From positions 2,356,001-2,420,000 of the forward strand of contig NZ_CP030850.1 of the NCBI RefSeq assembly GCF_003325355.1: a stretch of 64,000 nucleotides of DNA. The letters run 5' to 3'. The notes below the pieces were generated by a model that worked only from the letters and a program-made list of their open reading frames with translations, searched no databases and was not told where the DNA came from. Positions 50,076-60,318 of this stretch are shown here, piece after piece. Positions within the stretch are counted from its first letter, which is position 1; each line of letters starts with the position of its first letter. The position numbers and the translations under genes were made by a program. This DNA is from Runella rosea (GTDB taxonomy: Bacteria > Bacteroidota > Bacteroidia > Cytophagales > Spirosomataceae).

Positions 50076-52610
50076 TTAAGGAACCATAAATACCGCGTTG
50101 GAAAACAACAGTTTGCCGTTGTACCAGAAACCACGGAAGAGCGGGTCGTTTGCCATGTAAATCACCTTGCCGCGTCCAATTTCTTCAACGCCGTAAAACA
50201 GCGCATTTTGCAGTTTTTCTTTGGCATTTTTACCCGTAAATCCAGCCACATAGCTCTCTTTTTCTTTCTTCAAATACCCTACGTTCCAACCATCTTTTAG
50301 GAAGTCGTAGTTGTAAGTGTTGTTGACCAAAGCAAAGAAATGGTCAGGGAAACCAAAGGCTAACGGGTGCGAATTGTCAAGTTTGATACGGTAAATACTA
50401 CCGGGGGTATCGTCCGAAACCGCCTCACGCTCACGGTTGCCGTATACTTTGAGCGAGTCGGCCGATGTTTTTTTGTCCATTTTTTTGCCGTCCTCTTTTT
50501 TGTTTTTGAGGCCAAATCCTTCTTTATCGGCCAATAATGAGGTAGCATTTTCTAACAAAATCAATTTGCCGCCCCCGCGCAACCACTCGCGCAATGCAGG
50601 AAATTGGCTTTCGCGCAGGATATTTGCACCAAACGAAGTAGGAATAATCAACACGTCCAGTTTCGCAAACGGAAGGATGCTTGTAAAGCGGCTGTTGGGG
50701 TCAATCAGTGTGATGGGGTATTTGAGTTCTTGATCGAAGAAATGCCACACTTCGCCCACGGCGGTCATTGAGGTGCCTTCGCCCGCAATCAGGCCGATGC
50801 GCGGAGCTGCTTTCAGGTTAAATACATAATCAGAACCAAAATCAGAGCCTTTAGTAGCCCCACCGCCCTCGGTGGCGTTGAGGGTGATGCCAAGTTTGGT
50901 GGCTTCTGCCCGAATGATTTTGTCAAAGGCATCGCCTAGCAGTTCGTTGCCTGCGCGGGTAATGACAAGCGTTCCTTGCGCGTAAGCTTTACCGCCAATT
51001 TCAAACGGCTTTTCGGCCGCCCGAACGCGTATTTTTTGTTTAAGAACCGCGGCCAAAAACTTGGCATCTTCGGCTGATTTCCAATTGACAAGGTAGGCGT
51101 AAGGCTTATTTACCATGCCCGTTGCGGGTTGGACAGTGGCGGCTGGTTGCGCGCCGGGCGTAAGCTTCTCTTTAACACCGTAGGTTTTGGCCCCAAATGC
51201 CAACGGAACGCACCACGACGTAATGTCATACGTCACCGAATCTTCCAGTTTTGGCTTGGTTTCAAATAATATTTTCAACAGGTTGGATTTGGGCTGATAG
51301 GCGCTGATGACCAAATCGCCCGCGTCGGTTTTAAAGGCTTCGTCTTTTTGATTTAAGTAATTATAACCCGTCAATGACTTGGAGTCGGTGGCGTATCCGT
51401 AGCGAATTTGGTTTTTATCCAATAATTCTTTCAATGCCTTAATACGACCTTCTTCGCCCGCGGCTTTTATCACGTACGACTTATAGTTTCCAAGCGGGTT
51501 GTTTTGGTTACGATCATAAAATTTAATGAATTCGTCCACTACTTTTGCTGAGCGGTCGGCAATGGCTTCCATGGTAGCAATACTGGCCGCTGCCACGTGG
51601 GCTACACGGTCGGTAAGGCGCAAGGTATCGCCTTCTTCGGTCCGCTCGTAGGCCAATCCGGCGATGCCGCCGCCACCTTGTTCGTAGGTCATCGCAATGG
51701 CACCGTTGTAGGTAGGCCAAGTGTCGCCATAGCTGGGGTAAAACAAATCGAAGCGCTCACGCGTGTAGTACAACCAGTTGTTACGGTCAAAATAACGTTT
51801 GTTATAAGTTCCGACCACATCCTGCATTTCGCGTTGCCAAGGGGTAATATCTTCGTGGTATGGCTTAGCCGAAGGTGCAAAATAATACGGACTGTTGGGC
51901 CCCATTTCGTGAAAATCGCCGTGAACGTGCGGCATCCATTGGTGATATACTGCAACCAACTGTTGCATAATTTCCTGCGTTTGCCAAGCCCAATCGCGGT
52001 TGGGGTCAAACAAATAGTGCGTGTATCGACCACCTGGCCACGGCTCGCCGTGTTCCCAGGCGGAGGTATTGGCGTTGGGCGAAGTTCCTATTTTTTGGTT
52101 GTACCAGTTTACATACCGGTCGTGGCCGTCGGGGTTGAGACAAGGCGCGAGAATGATAACGGCGTTTTTTAAGATTTTGTCAGACACGGTTCCACCCGCC
52201 AATAGTTCGTGCAATACCTTGGGAAATGCGGCGGAGTTGGTGGCTTCGTTGCCGTGTACGTTGTAGCTCATCCAAATCACGGCTGGGCGAGTTTTGCTCG
52301 TGGGCTGACCAGCCAACATTCCAATGCTTTTGAGGTGGTCGGTCCGAATTTGCTCCAAGTTCTTCATGTTTTCTTCGGAACTAACCACGACCATCATCAA
52401 GGGGCGTTTTTCAAACGTTTGGCCATACGACATCACTTTCACCTTGGCAGGAACCTGAGAGGCAGCATGATCAGCGTATTGGTACAACCGGTGCGTAGGA
52501 ACCATTTGTTCGCCAGGGGCAAAACCGAAAAATTGTTGGGGAGATTGGAGTTGAGCAAAGGATTGAAGTGCCAGGAGTAATCCTGCTAAAATGAACGTAA
52601 ATTTTCTCAT
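50076..52610 (-). CDS. Secreted M14-family zinc carboxypeptidase
   Basis: An 844-residue exported metallopeptidase. After the signal peptide (FTFILAGLLLALQSFAQ), the zinc ligands are visible in NVHGNEATNS (H-x-x-E) and in PHVHGDFHEMGP (His), and the catalytic Glu is probably in the GAIAMTYEQGGGG segment. The C-terminal half (about 450-844) contains a class I GATase-like or periplasmic binding fold (LIAGEGTSM, LREWLRGGGKLILLENAT). The ATG at 52610 is preferred to 52706 because it starts the signal peptide. Likely role: trimming of peptides in the periplasm. Divergent from the oxidoreductase gene at 52760. Confidence 0.85.
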   Translation of the reverse strand: MRKFTFILAGLLLALQSFAQLQSPQQFFGFAPGEQMVPTHRLYQYADHAASQVPAKVKVMSYGQTFEKRPLMMVVVSSEENMKNLEQIRTDHLKSIGMLAGQPTSKTRPAVIWMSYNVHGNEATNSAAFPKVLHELLAGGTVSDKILKNAVIILAPCLNPDGHDRYVNWYNQKIGTSPNANTSAWEHGEPWPGGRYTHYLFDPNRDWAWQTQEIMQQLVAVYHQWMPHVHGDFHEMGPNSPYYFAPSAKPYHEDITPWQREMQDVVGTYNKRYFDRNNWLYYTRERFDLFYPSYGDTWPTYNGAIAMTYEQGGGGIAGLAYERTEEGDTLRLTDRVAHVAAASIATMEAIADRSAKVVDEFIKFYDRNQNNPLGNYKSYVIKAAGEEGRIKALKELLDKNQIRYGYATDSKSLTGYNYLNQKDEAFKTDAGDLVISAYQPKSNLLKILFETKPKLEDSVTYDITSWCVPLAFGAKTYGVKEKLTPGAQPAATVQPATGMVNKPYAYLVNWKSAEDAKFLAAVLKQKIRVRAAEKPFEIGGKAYAQGTLVITRAGNELLGDAFDKIIRAEATKLGITLNATEGGGATKGSDFGSDYVFNLKAAPRIGLIAGEGTSMTAVGEVWHFFDQELKYPITLIDPNSRFTSILPFAKLDVLIIPTSFGANILRESQFPALREWLRGGGKLILLENATSLLADKEGFGLKNKKEDGKKMDKKTSADSLKVYGNREREAVSDDTPGSIYRIKLDNSHPLAFGFPDHFFALVNNTYNYDFLKDGWNVGYLKKEKESYVAGFTGKNAKEKLQNALFYGVEEIGRGKVIYMANDPLFRGFWYNGKLLFSNAVFMVP

Positions 52611-52759
52611 TGGGTTTTGTTTGAAGATAAATGGCATTCTAAGGACTTTTGTAACAAAGATAGACAAACTTCTTTTGAATGTATTTGACAAATTTAGCCG
52701 TAGCAACCATAGAAAACGACGTATTGGTGCTTTTTAGAGAAACTAACTGTAACAACTTC

Positions 52760-53875
52760 ATGAAATCTCGTCGTGATTTTCTTCTCAAGATTGGTGGCTC
52801 GGCATTAACCCTGCCTTTGGTATCTGCACTAACGCCAGCGGAGGCCGCAGTACTTCCTGAAACTAGCCCTGTCGCTGACAAACAACTTCGGGTGGTCTTG
52901 GTAGGCCTTGGAAGTTATGCAGAGCGGGTGGCTACTGCCATGAAAGACTGCAAAATAGCCAAGTTGGTGGGAGGAGTAACGGGAACACCCGAAAAAGTCG
53001 GAAAATGGTCGGATAAATTCGGTTTGGACAAAGCCAATTTCTACGATTATAAAGACTTTGAAAAAATCAAAGATAATCCCAACATCGACGCGGTGTACAT
53101 TACGCTGCCCAATTCAATGCACCACGAATATACCCTTCGGGCCGCCAAAATGGGCAAACACGTCATTTGTGAAAAACCTATGAGCGTCAGCGTAAAACAG
53201 GCACAAGAGATGATTGCAGCCTGTAAAAAAGCCAATGTGAAGCTATATATTGGCTACCGACTGCACTTCGAACCCTATACCCGCGAATTGATACGGATGC
53301 GAGAATCGGGTGAATTAGGCAAAATTATGCACGTAAATACTTATGACGGCTTCAAAAGTGGCAACCCTAATCAATGGCGACTCAAAAAAGCCCTCGCGGG
53401 AGGAGGCGCCCTGATGGATGTCGGTATTTATTGTATTAATGGTGCTCGCTACGCCACGGGTGAAGAGCCTATTTGGGTTTCGGCAGAAGAAGCCAAAACT
53501 GACCCCGTGAAATTTAAGGAAGTAGACGAGACCGTGACCTGGCAAATGGGTTTTCCTAGTGGAGTAATAGCTTCTTGTTCAACTACTTATAATTTCAATA
53601 ATTTTGAACGCCTCTACGTAATTGGCGAAAAAGGCTTTGTCGAACTCGGCCCTGCTTTTGGCTACGGCCCCATGAAAGGCCGCACCCATAAAGGGGAAAT
53701 GAGCTGGGATACGACCAAAATGCACCAAACTTGGCAAATGGACGGCATGGCCGATTGTATTCTGAACGGAAAACCTGAACCCAACATATCGGGCGAAGAA
53801 GGTTTGAAAGATATGAAAGTGATAGAAGCAATTTACAAATCTATTGCGGCGGGAGGTAAAAAAGTGCCTGTTTAG
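52760..53875 (+). CDS. Tat-exported Gfo/Idh/MocA-family oxidoreductase
   Basis: A 371-residue dehydrogenase with a twin-arginine signal MKSRRDFLLKIGGSALTLPL, indicating export of the folded, cofactor-loaded enzyme to the periplasm. The Rossmann segment VVLVGLGSYAERVATAMK, the EKPMS motif with catalytic Lys, and the GGGALMDVGIYCING segment fit the glucose-fructose oxidoreductase subgroup. Such enzymes keep their nicotinamide bound. The substrate is probably a sugar or polyol. The ATG at 52760 is chosen over 52679 because it starts the Tat signal. Confidence 0.86.
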   Translation: MKSRRDFLLKIGGSALTLPLVSALTPAEAAVLPETSPVADKQLRVVLVGLGSYAERVATAMKDCKIAKLVGGVTGTPEKVGKWSDKFGLDKANFYDYKDFEKIKDNPNIDAVYITLPNSMHHEYTLRAAKMGKHVICEKPMSVSVKQAQEMIAACKKANVKLYIGYRLHFEPYTRELIRMRESGELGKIMHVNTYDGFKSGNPNQWRLKKALAGGGALMDVGIYCINGARYATGEEPIWVSAEEAKTDPVKFKEVDETVTWQMGFPSGVIASCSTTYNFNNFERLYVIGEKGFVELGPAFGYGPMKGRTHKGEMSWDTTKMHQTWQMDGMADCILNGKPEPNISGEEGLKDMKVIEAIYKSIAAGGKKVPV

Positions 53876-53926
53876 TTACTTTTTCACCTCATTCAACCAA
53901 CATGAGTCATCCCAAACTTTGGAAAT

Positions 53927-54030
53927 CGGTATCGAAGCATTTCAATACCGATTTCCTGTTCTATGACACCATTGTTTACAAAAAAGAAGAATTCAATCAA
54001 GAAAAGCAGTAAGTCATAGAATAAGGTTAC
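53927..54030 (+). repeat. Dispersed repeat, copy 2
   Basis: The inverted counterpart of the element at 28838-28960. It begins with a hairpin (ATCGGTAT...ATACCGAT, 53926-53953) and has a second stem TTCTATGAC (53959-53967) / GTCATAGAA (54013-54021). It contains the shared block with TTCTATGACACCATTGTTTA and a GAAGAA run, lacks 18 bases present in copy 1, and ends at ATAAGGTTA. A 36-codon frame begins just upstream at 53902 (MSHPKLWKSVSKHFN...) and runs through it; whether it is translated is unknown. Confidence 0.7.
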
Positions 54031-54135
54031 ATTTTTACTACTCTGCAACATACACGCTGACGGCCAAACTATTTTTTAAAATCTTGGGTTGAAAAGTAAA
54101 TACCTAAGTACAATTTGAATTATTCCAAATCAGTC

Positions 54136-55485
54136 ATGCGTCGCGAAATTTTTGAAACGATTAAGTTAAGTATTCCCATCATCATTGCCCAACTCGGCGT
54201 TATTCTCATGGGCGTTACCGACAATCTGATGGTTGGGCGTTTTCTGGGTGCGGTGCCATTGGGCGCCGCAGGCTTGGCTACTTCGCTGTCGTTTCTGGTC
54301 ACGAGCATTGGTTTTGGTGGATTAGGCGTCATTGCGGTGCTCATTTCCCAAGCCAAAGGACAAAATGATACGGCCGAAATCGGGCGGTTGTTTCGGGCGG
54401 GGCTTTACGTAGCCATTTTAATGAGTATTGTACTAGGACTCGTAGGGATGGCCATTGGAATGAATATGGACGCTTTAGGCCAAACACCCGAAGTAGCCCG
54501 CTTGGCTGAGCCATTCATGTACTATTTAAGCATTTCTACCTTGCCGTTATTGATATTTGTGGCAGCCCGGCAGTTAGCCGACGGGCTTTCCTATACACGA
54601 GTGGCCATGATTGTAACCGTTTCGGCCCTATGTTTCAATGCTTTGGTCAACTGGTTACTGATTAATGGTATCTGGATTTTTCCAAAAATGGGCCTCAACG
54701 GAGCCGCCGCAGGAACGCTGTTATCGCGCATCTATATGGCGGTGGCTATTCTGGTCTATATCTATAAAACCAAACATTTTTCACGGTATCTTGTGGCCGC
54801 CCGTCGCGTAAGTACCGAACTAGTGGTCAAAATCTTACGGTTATCCGTCTCCGTCGGGTTTCAGTTTTTCTTTGAGGTAGCCGCTTTTTCACTGGCAGTA
54901 GTCATGATTGGCTGGCTGGGTGAAAGTCAGTTGGCCGCCCACCAAATCGCCATCAATTTAGCTTCCACCACTTACATGATGGCCACGGGTATTGCCTCAG
55001 CGGGAGCCATCCGCGTGGGACGTGCTTTTGGTGAGCAACAGCCAAAAAACGTGCGCAGTGCGGGTACGGCCGCTTTTGTGTTGGTTGCGGCATTTATGGG
55101 CGTATGGTGCATTACATTCCTGACGGCGAGTGATTTTCTTGTGTCTCTCTACCTGAAAGACAATCCAGAAGTAACGCAAATTGCGGCAACACTCATGATA
55201 TACGCGGGTTTTTTTCAACTCTCCGACGGCATTCAGGCAACGGGTCTGGGTACATTGCGTGGCGTATCAGATGTCAATGTCCCCACCATTATCACACTGA
55301 TAGCCTACTGGGGGATTTCCCTCCCCTTGAGTTATGTATTGGCTTTTACCTTCCAAATGGATGTCGAAGGAATTTGGATTGCTCTCTCGGCGGGGCTTAC
55401 GTTTTCGGCGGTTTTTCTGACCATTCGATTCTACCGATTGGTGCGCTTAAAACGACCCGAACCCTCCAATTTGCCCATAGCGTAG
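54136..55485 (+). CDS. MATE-family efflux transporter
   Basis: A 449-residue membrane protein with 12 predicted helices in two repeats. The N-terminal LSIPIIIAQLGVILMGVTDNLMVGRFLG is the typical first helix of the NorM/MATE family, and the second half repeats it. It exchanges cationic drugs or metabolites for H+ or Na+. The ATG at 54136 is preferred to a TTG at 54115. Substrate and ion coupling cannot be read. A repeat element and no regulator lie upstream. Confidence 0.92.
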   Translation: MRREIFETIKLSIPIIIAQLGVILMGVTDNLMVGRFLGAVPLGAAGLATSLSFLVTSIGFGGLGVIAVLISQAKGQNDTAEIGRLFRAGLYVAILMSIVLGLVGMAIGMNMDALGQTPEVARLAEPFMYYLSISTLPLLIFVAARQLADGLSYTRVAMIVTVSALCFNALVNWLLINGIWIFPKMGLNGAAAGTLLSRIYMAVAILVYIYKTKHFSRYLVAARRVSTELVVKILRLSVSVGFQFFFEVAAFSLAVVMIGWLGESQLAAHQIAINLASTTYMMATGIASAGAIRVGRAFGEQQPKNVRSAGTAAFVLVAAFMGVWCITFLTASDFLVSLYLKDNPEVTQIAATLMIYAGFFQLSDGIQATGLGTLRGVSDVNVPTIITLIAYWGISLPLSYVLAFTFQMDVEGIWIALSAGLTFSAVFLTIRFYRLVRLKRPEPSNLPIA

Positions 55486-55595
55486 CCTTGGGAAATGTTT
55501 TTTTATTGATTCTTTTACTTAAAGCAAAAATACTCCGCCTTAACAGTATTACTTCCTTTAAGTTTTATCAATATTTGTAAAAACATCGACCCTTT

Positions 55596-57116
55596 ATGAA
55601 TCCCCGTTACTCCTTCGTCCTCCTTTGTTTACTCACGTTTGTCACTTTTGCCCAAAAGAAAAACACCCCTCTCCCACCCTCCGATCCACTGACTGGCTTT
55701 GATGCGTTTGTCAACCAAATGCTTGTGGAATGGCGCGTACCAGGGGCATCGGTGGCCATTGTGAAAGATGGTAAACTTCTGTACGCCAAAGGTTATGGAT
55801 TCAAAGACATCAAGAAAAATTTACCCGTTACGGAAAAAACCCTTTTCCCGATTGCCTCCTGTACCAAATCGTTTACATCGGCGGCGTTAGCGATTCTGGC
55901 CGATGAGGGAAAACTGGATTGGAACAAACCCATCAAAGAATACCTTCCTGATTTTCAATTGCAGGACGAATTTGCCACGAGAACCATTGCAGCCCGAGAT
56001 TTGGTGTCTCATCGCACTGGCCTCGCCCGCCACGACCTCACGTGGCTTTATGCCAATCTGGGACGTCAGAGTTTATACCAAAACCTGAAATACTTGCCAC
56101 TTTCAAAGCCCCTGTACGCCCAGTACCAATACAACAATTTGATGTTTATGACCGCAGGCGTTTTGATTGAACGCGTCTCTGGCAAAAGTTGGGAAAACTT
56201 TTTACGGGAAAAAATCCTGCAACCGCTCGGCATGAACCAAACAGTGCTTACTTATCCAGAACTATTTCAGAAAGAGGACTATGCACTTTCGTACCGCGAC
56301 TCCAACGGCCAATGGACAGAACAGGGGTTTGGCAGCAACGTGGATGCTATCGGTCCAGCGGGGTCCATCAAATCCAACGTGGTTGAAATGGCTAATTGGC
56401 TCATCATGCAACTCAATAAAGGGAAGTTTGGGGACAAACAAATCGTTTCGGCCGCTAATCTAAAAGAAAACCATACCCCGCAAATTATCGTATCACCCGC
56501 CGAGGCAACGTTTAGCGAGTTGGGTTATGCTTCTTACGGCATGGGATGGAGCATCAACACCTACCGTGGGCACCTCCGACTAGCCCACAATGGCTCGATT
56601 GAAGGGTACCGTTCACAAATGGCTTTTTTCCCCAACGACAATATCGGCGTCGTGATTCTCACCAATACGGGGGCCGTAGATTATTATTTTGTCAATGCAG
56701 TATGCAATTATTTCTCCGACAAATGGCTCAATTTACCCGTCATTGACTGGACTCCTCGCCTCAAAAACGCCCAAGTCGAAGCAAAAGCAAAGCAGGAAAA
56801 GGCAAAACTCGACAACGCCTCAAAACGCAAAAACAATACTGCCCCCTCCCACATACCCGATTCTTACGCTGGAACCTTTGAGCATCCTGCCTACGGCACC
56901 TTTGTGCTGGAGCCCAAAACCGACGGCACTTACGTAGGTGCTTTTCATGGGCTTCCCTTCACGCTCACACATTATCACTACGATATATTTGAAGGCACTG
57001 GCATCTTTGACCAAACGAAATTTGATTTTAAAATAGGACCAACGGGCGAAATCGAACGGGTGACTCTCCACTTGGCCAATGCTGGAGAAATTGGTTTTCA
57101 AAAAGTGATTAAATAA
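55596..57116 (+). CDS. Class C beta-lactamase-fold serine hydrolase
   Basis: A 506-residue secreted protein. Signal peptide LCLLTFVTFAQ, then the serine hydrolase core with S88-C-T-K91 (S-x-x-K nucleophile), Y-x-N in QYQYNNLM, and the His in LRLAHNGSIEGYRS (third motif). Residues about 400-506 resemble a DUF3471-type beta-sandwich (PDSYAGTFEHPAYG). Most proteins of this architecture are esterases or peptidases acting on D-amino-acid or cell-wall-like substrates and not drug-inactivating enzymes. The substrate is unknown. Confidence 0.86.
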   Translation: MNPRYSFVLLCLLTFVTFAQKKNTPLPPSDPLTGFDAFVNQMLVEWRVPGASVAIVKDGKLLYAKGYGFKDIKKNLPVTEKTLFPIASCTKSFTSAALAILADEGKLDWNKPIKEYLPDFQLQDEFATRTIAARDLVSHRTGLARHDLTWLYANLGRQSLYQNLKYLPLSKPLYAQYQYNNLMFMTAGVLIERVSGKSWENFLREKILQPLGMNQTVLTYPELFQKEDYALSYRDSNGQWTEQGFGSNVDAIGPAGSIKSNVVEMANWLIMQLNKGKFGDKQIVSAANLKENHTPQIIVSPAEATFSELGYASYGMGWSINTYRGHLRLAHNGSIEGYRSQMAFFPNDNIGVVILTNTGAVDYYFVNAVCNYFSDKWLNLPVIDWTPRLKNAQVEAKAKQEKAKLDNASKRKNNTAPSHIPDSYAGTFEHPAYGTFVLEPKTDGTYVGAFHGLPFTLTHYHYDIFEGTGIFDQTKFDFKIGPTGEIERVTLHLANAGEIGFQKVIK

Positions 57117-57198
57117 AACTGATTTTCAAAATCTTTGAATTTAAAGCGTTGATATACTTATATCACCGTTTATCCAAATTTAGTAGAGGGAGCAAATT

Positions 57199-57206
57199 TA
57201 GTTTTG
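57199..57206 (+). promoter_or_regulatory. Possible -7 promoter element upstream of tolC-like gene
   Basis: TAGTTTTG matches TAnnTTTG and lies 31 bases before the ATG at 57237. A matching -33 TTTG was not found at 19-20 bases upstream. Confidence 0.4.
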
Positions 57207-57236
57207 TAACCTTGACATCGAAAATCCGAAACAGCG

Positions 57237-58694
57237 ATGAAAAAATGGTTACTCGCCTTTGCGCTGGGTGTTAGCGTATTAGTCCACGTCCAAGCTCAAC
57301 AAAAATATACCCTCCAACAGTGCATTACGATTGCGTTGGAAAACAACCTGCAATTGCGGCAATTAATGCTGCAAGTTCAAACGAATCAGAACGTTTTTGA
57401 ACAGTCAAAATGGCAGCGTTATCCTACCCTCAACTTCAGCGGAAGCCAAGGTTTACAATCAGGACGTAACATTGACCCGTTTACCAACCAGTTTGTGGAG
57501 CAAACGGTCAATTTCTCCAACTTCTCGGTCAATACGGGCGTCAATTTGTTTAATGGTTATCAGCAAAAAAATATCATCAAACAAAACCAAACCAACGTTC
57601 TTGCCACCCAGAAAGATGTCGAGTCAAACCGCAACACCTTGATTTTGAATGTTGCTTCGAGCTATATTTCCGTATTGAACAATCAGGAACAACTCGAATT
57701 TGCCCGTCGTCAGGCCGAAACTACCCGCCTGCAATTAGACCGCACGGATAGATTGGTCAAGGCAGGGTCTTTGTCGCAAATCAACCTGTATGATATTCAA
57801 TCGCAGTTAGCCAACGACGAACTGTCGATTGTCAATGCACAAAATAATATCGAACTGTCGAAATTGACGTTGAAACAACTCCTCAATCTGCCCGCAAGTG
57901 AAGTATTTGAAATAACCCCCATCGCACTGCCAGCGCCCTCTACGACAACCCCATACGATGCTACCCTAGAACAAGTCTACAACGCGGCCATTAAGTATTT
58001 ACCCGATTTGGACGCGGCTAACTTGCGCATTGAAAGTGCCAAAACGGGCATTGAAATTGCCAAAGGTGCAAAACTTCCCTCCATCACTTTGGGCGGAGGG
58101 CTTAGTTCTTCGTTTTCCAGCGCGGCCCCAAAACAACGTTTTGTAGGTGACGGTGGCGCTTCCAGAGTCGTGGATGTTCCTTCTACTACGCGCTATGTAT
58201 CTTATGGCGGTTTTACCGTCCCAGTCATTGAAAAAGTGACCGTCCCGAGCGGTGCGATTCAGGACTTCGGGTACTTTGACCAACTGAATTTTAACCGCAA
58301 CGCCTCCCTTTCCCTTTCATTACGGATGCCTATTTTCAACGGTTATCAGGTAAAATACCGCATTGCAAACGCCATGATTCAGCAAAAAAACTTGGAATAC
58401 CAAGCGCAAATCGTCCAGAACCAAATTCGTCAAACGGTTGAGCAGGCTTATTATAGCATGGTCAACGCCGCCAAGCGCTACGAGGCCACTTCCCGACAAA
58501 TCGAGTCGCTTGAATTGTCGTTTAAAGCCGCCGAGTTACGTTTTAATGCAGGAGCTATCAACGCCACGGAATACAACATCGCCAAAAATAATTTGGACCG
58601 TTCACGCGCCAGTTTGATTCAAGCCAAATACGAGTATCTTTTCAGAACCAAAATTCTGGATTTCTACCAAAGCAAACCTATCTCTTTAGAGTAA
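57237..58694 (+). CDS. TolC-family outer membrane channel protein
   Basis: A 485-residue exported protein with a signal peptide (residues 1-20, ending VQAQ). Two long-helix repeats of the OEP type are visible (YTLQQCITIALENNLQLRQL in the first; ALEQVYNAAIKYLPDLDAAN and QTVEQAYYSMVNAAKRYEA in the second). TolC forms the outer-membrane tunnel of tripartite pumps. The adaptor gene follows after 105 bases. Confidence 0.92.
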   Translation: MKKWLLAFALGVSVLVHVQAQQKYTLQQCITIALENNLQLRQLMLQVQTNQNVFEQSKWQRYPTLNFSGSQGLQSGRNIDPFTNQFVEQTVNFSNFSVNTGVNLFNGYQQKNIIKQNQTNVLATQKDVESNRNTLILNVASSYISVLNNQEQLEFARRQAETTRLQLDRTDRLVKAGSLSQINLYDIQSQLANDELSIVNAQNNIELSKLTLKQLLNLPASEVFEITPIALPAPSTTTPYDATLEQVYNAAIKYLPDLDAANLRIESAKTGIEIAKGAKLPSITLGGGLSSSFSSAAPKQRFVGDGGASRVVDVPSTTRYVSYGGFTVPVIEKVTVPSGAIQDFGYFDQLNFNRNASLSLSLRMPIFNGYQVKYRIANAMIQQKNLEYQAQIVQNQIRQTVEQAYYSMVNAAKRYEATSRQIESLELSFKAAELRFNAGAINATEYNIAKNNLDRSRASLIQAKYEYLFRTKILDFYQSKPISLE

Positions 58695-58799
58695 AACGAA
58701 ATTCCTTCCTCATCAATATTAAAACGGGAAAAAGACAAGAATATAAAAACGCTTTTTCCTTACTCATTCACTAAATTACACTTTACAATAAAATTAATC

Positions 58800-60194
58800 A
58801 TGGCTAAGAAATCTTCTTCTCGTTTATGGTGGATACTCGGAGGCGTTGTGGTAGCATTGGGGGCGGGGTTGCTAATCGCTAAGCAACAAGGTTGGATTGG
58901 GAAAGTCAAACCGACCGAAGTAGAATTTGCCAAAGTAAAAAAGATAGACATCATTGAACGCGTGAGTGCTTCGGGTCGGGTGCAGCCAGAGGTAGAAGTA
59001 AAAATCAGCCCAGACGTACCAGGCGAAATCATCGGTCTCTACGTAGAAGAAGGCGACTCGGTGGTAAAAGGGCAATTGCTCGCCAAAATCCGCCCCGACA
59101 ACTACGATGCGTTGTTGGCCCGTGCGCAGGCTGCGGTCAATTCTAGCAAAGCGGAAGTAGAACGCTCCAAAGCCTCACTGGCCCAATCCAATGCGCAATT
59201 GATTCGGGCAAAAGCCGATTATGAGCGTAATAAAAAATTACAAGCCGATAAAATTGTTTCGGACGCCGACCTTGAAAGAAGTGAGGCTGACTATGGGGTA
59301 GCATTGCAAAACGTAGAAGCTGCCAAAGCCGCTATTTCGGCCTCTAAATTCAACGTTCAAAGCTCCGAAGCCGCCTTGCGCGATGCGGCCGAGAACCTCC
59401 GTAAAACAACCATCTACGCCCCACAAAGCGGAACGATTTCTAAACTGAACGTCGAACTTGGAGACCGTGTGGTAGGTACGTCGCAGATGGCTGGTACGGA
59501 AATGATGCGTATCGCCAACCTCAACAACATGGAAGTGAGGGTGGATGTAAATGAAAACGATATTGTGCGGGTTCATCTCGGCGACACCGTTGACATTGAA
59601 GTTGACTCTTATGCCGAGCGAAAATTTATGGGGATAGTGACCGAAATTGCCAATACAGCCAATGGAATGGCTACAACATCGGCCAGCTCAGGCTCAACCG
59701 ATGCCGTCACCGAGTTTGAAGTAAAAATCAAAATTCTGAACTCATCATACCGAGATTTGATGGTGAACCGCTCCAAAAAATCGTATCCTTTCAAACCTGG
59801 TATGACGGCCGCTGTTGAAATCATCACCGACCGTAAAGGGGGCGTACTTTCGGTTCCGATTGCCGCCGTTACCACCCGAGGCAAAGAGGAAGAGGAGAAA
59901 AAAGAAGGCCCCGACGCACCTCCGGCCCCTGCCGAGCCTGAGCAAAAGAACAAAAAAGAGGAAAAACTCAAAGAACTTGTTTTTGTGAATGACAAAGGCA
60001 AAGCCGTGACCAGAGAAGTGACCACGGGCATTAGTGATTTTGAAAACATCGAAATCTTATCGGGCCTAAAAGAAGGGGAAGAAATTATTTCTGGGCCGTT
60101 TATAGAAGTATCCAAACGCCTTAAAAACGGCACGCTGGTTATCAAAAAGGTAATAAAGAAAGAAACAAAAGAAGAAGATAAGGCTGTAAACTAA
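58800..60194 (+). CDS. HlyD/RND-type periplasmic adaptor protein
   Basis: A 464-residue membrane-fusion protein. One N-terminal membrane helix (LWWILGGVVVALGAGLLIA), then a split lipoyl domain (VSASGRVQPEVEVKI at the start; IYAPQSGTISKLNVELGDRV at the end), a long coiled coil of about 100 residues, and a beta-barrel to about residue 360. The C-terminal part contains an unusual Glu/Lys/Pro-rich linker (EEEEKKEGPDAPPAPAEPEQKNKKEEK) before the last domain. It should join TolC to an inner-membrane pump; in this family the pump is often a MacB-type ABC transporter. None is in the operon, which ends at the terminator at 60213. Confidence 0.9.
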   Translation: MAKKSSSRLWWILGGVVVALGAGLLIAKQQGWIGKVKPTEVEFAKVKKIDIIERVSASGRVQPEVEVKISPDVPGEIIGLYVEEGDSVVKGQLLAKIRPDNYDALLARAQAAVNSSKAEVERSKASLAQSNAQLIRAKADYERNKKLQADKIVSDADLERSEADYGVALQNVEAAKAAISASKFNVQSSEAALRDAAENLRKTTIYAPQSGTISKLNVELGDRVVGTSQMAGTEMMRIANLNNMEVRVDVNENDIVRVHLGDTVDIEVDSYAERKFMGIVTEIANTANGMATTSASSGSTDAVTEFEVKIKILNSSYRDLMVNRSKKSYPFKPGMTAAVEIITDRKGGVLSVPIAAVTTRGKEEEEKKEGPDAPPAPAEPEQKNKKEEKLKELVFVNDKGKAVTREVTTGISDFENIEILSGLKEGEEIISGPFIEVSKRLKNGTLVIKKVIKKETKEEDKAVN

Positions 60195-60212
60195 GCTTTA
60201 ACGGCTTATTTT

Positions 60213-60275
60213 GAATCAGTATTTTAACGGCATTCCGCCTTGGCAGAACCGTTAAGGTACTGATTCTTTCTTTTT
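60213..60275 (+). terminator. Intrinsic terminator after the TolC/adaptor pair
   Basis: A two-part stem: GAATCAGTA (60213-60221) / TACTGATTC (60258-60266) and TTAACGG (60224-60230) / CCGTTAA (60249-60255), both perfect, followed by a T-run (60268-60275). It closes the tolC-hlyD transcript and separates it from the OmpA-family gene. Confidence 0.85.
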
Positions 60276-60318
60276 AGGGGAAAGTCGTTAAATTTGTCAT
60301 TTAACCATTGTTGCACCC

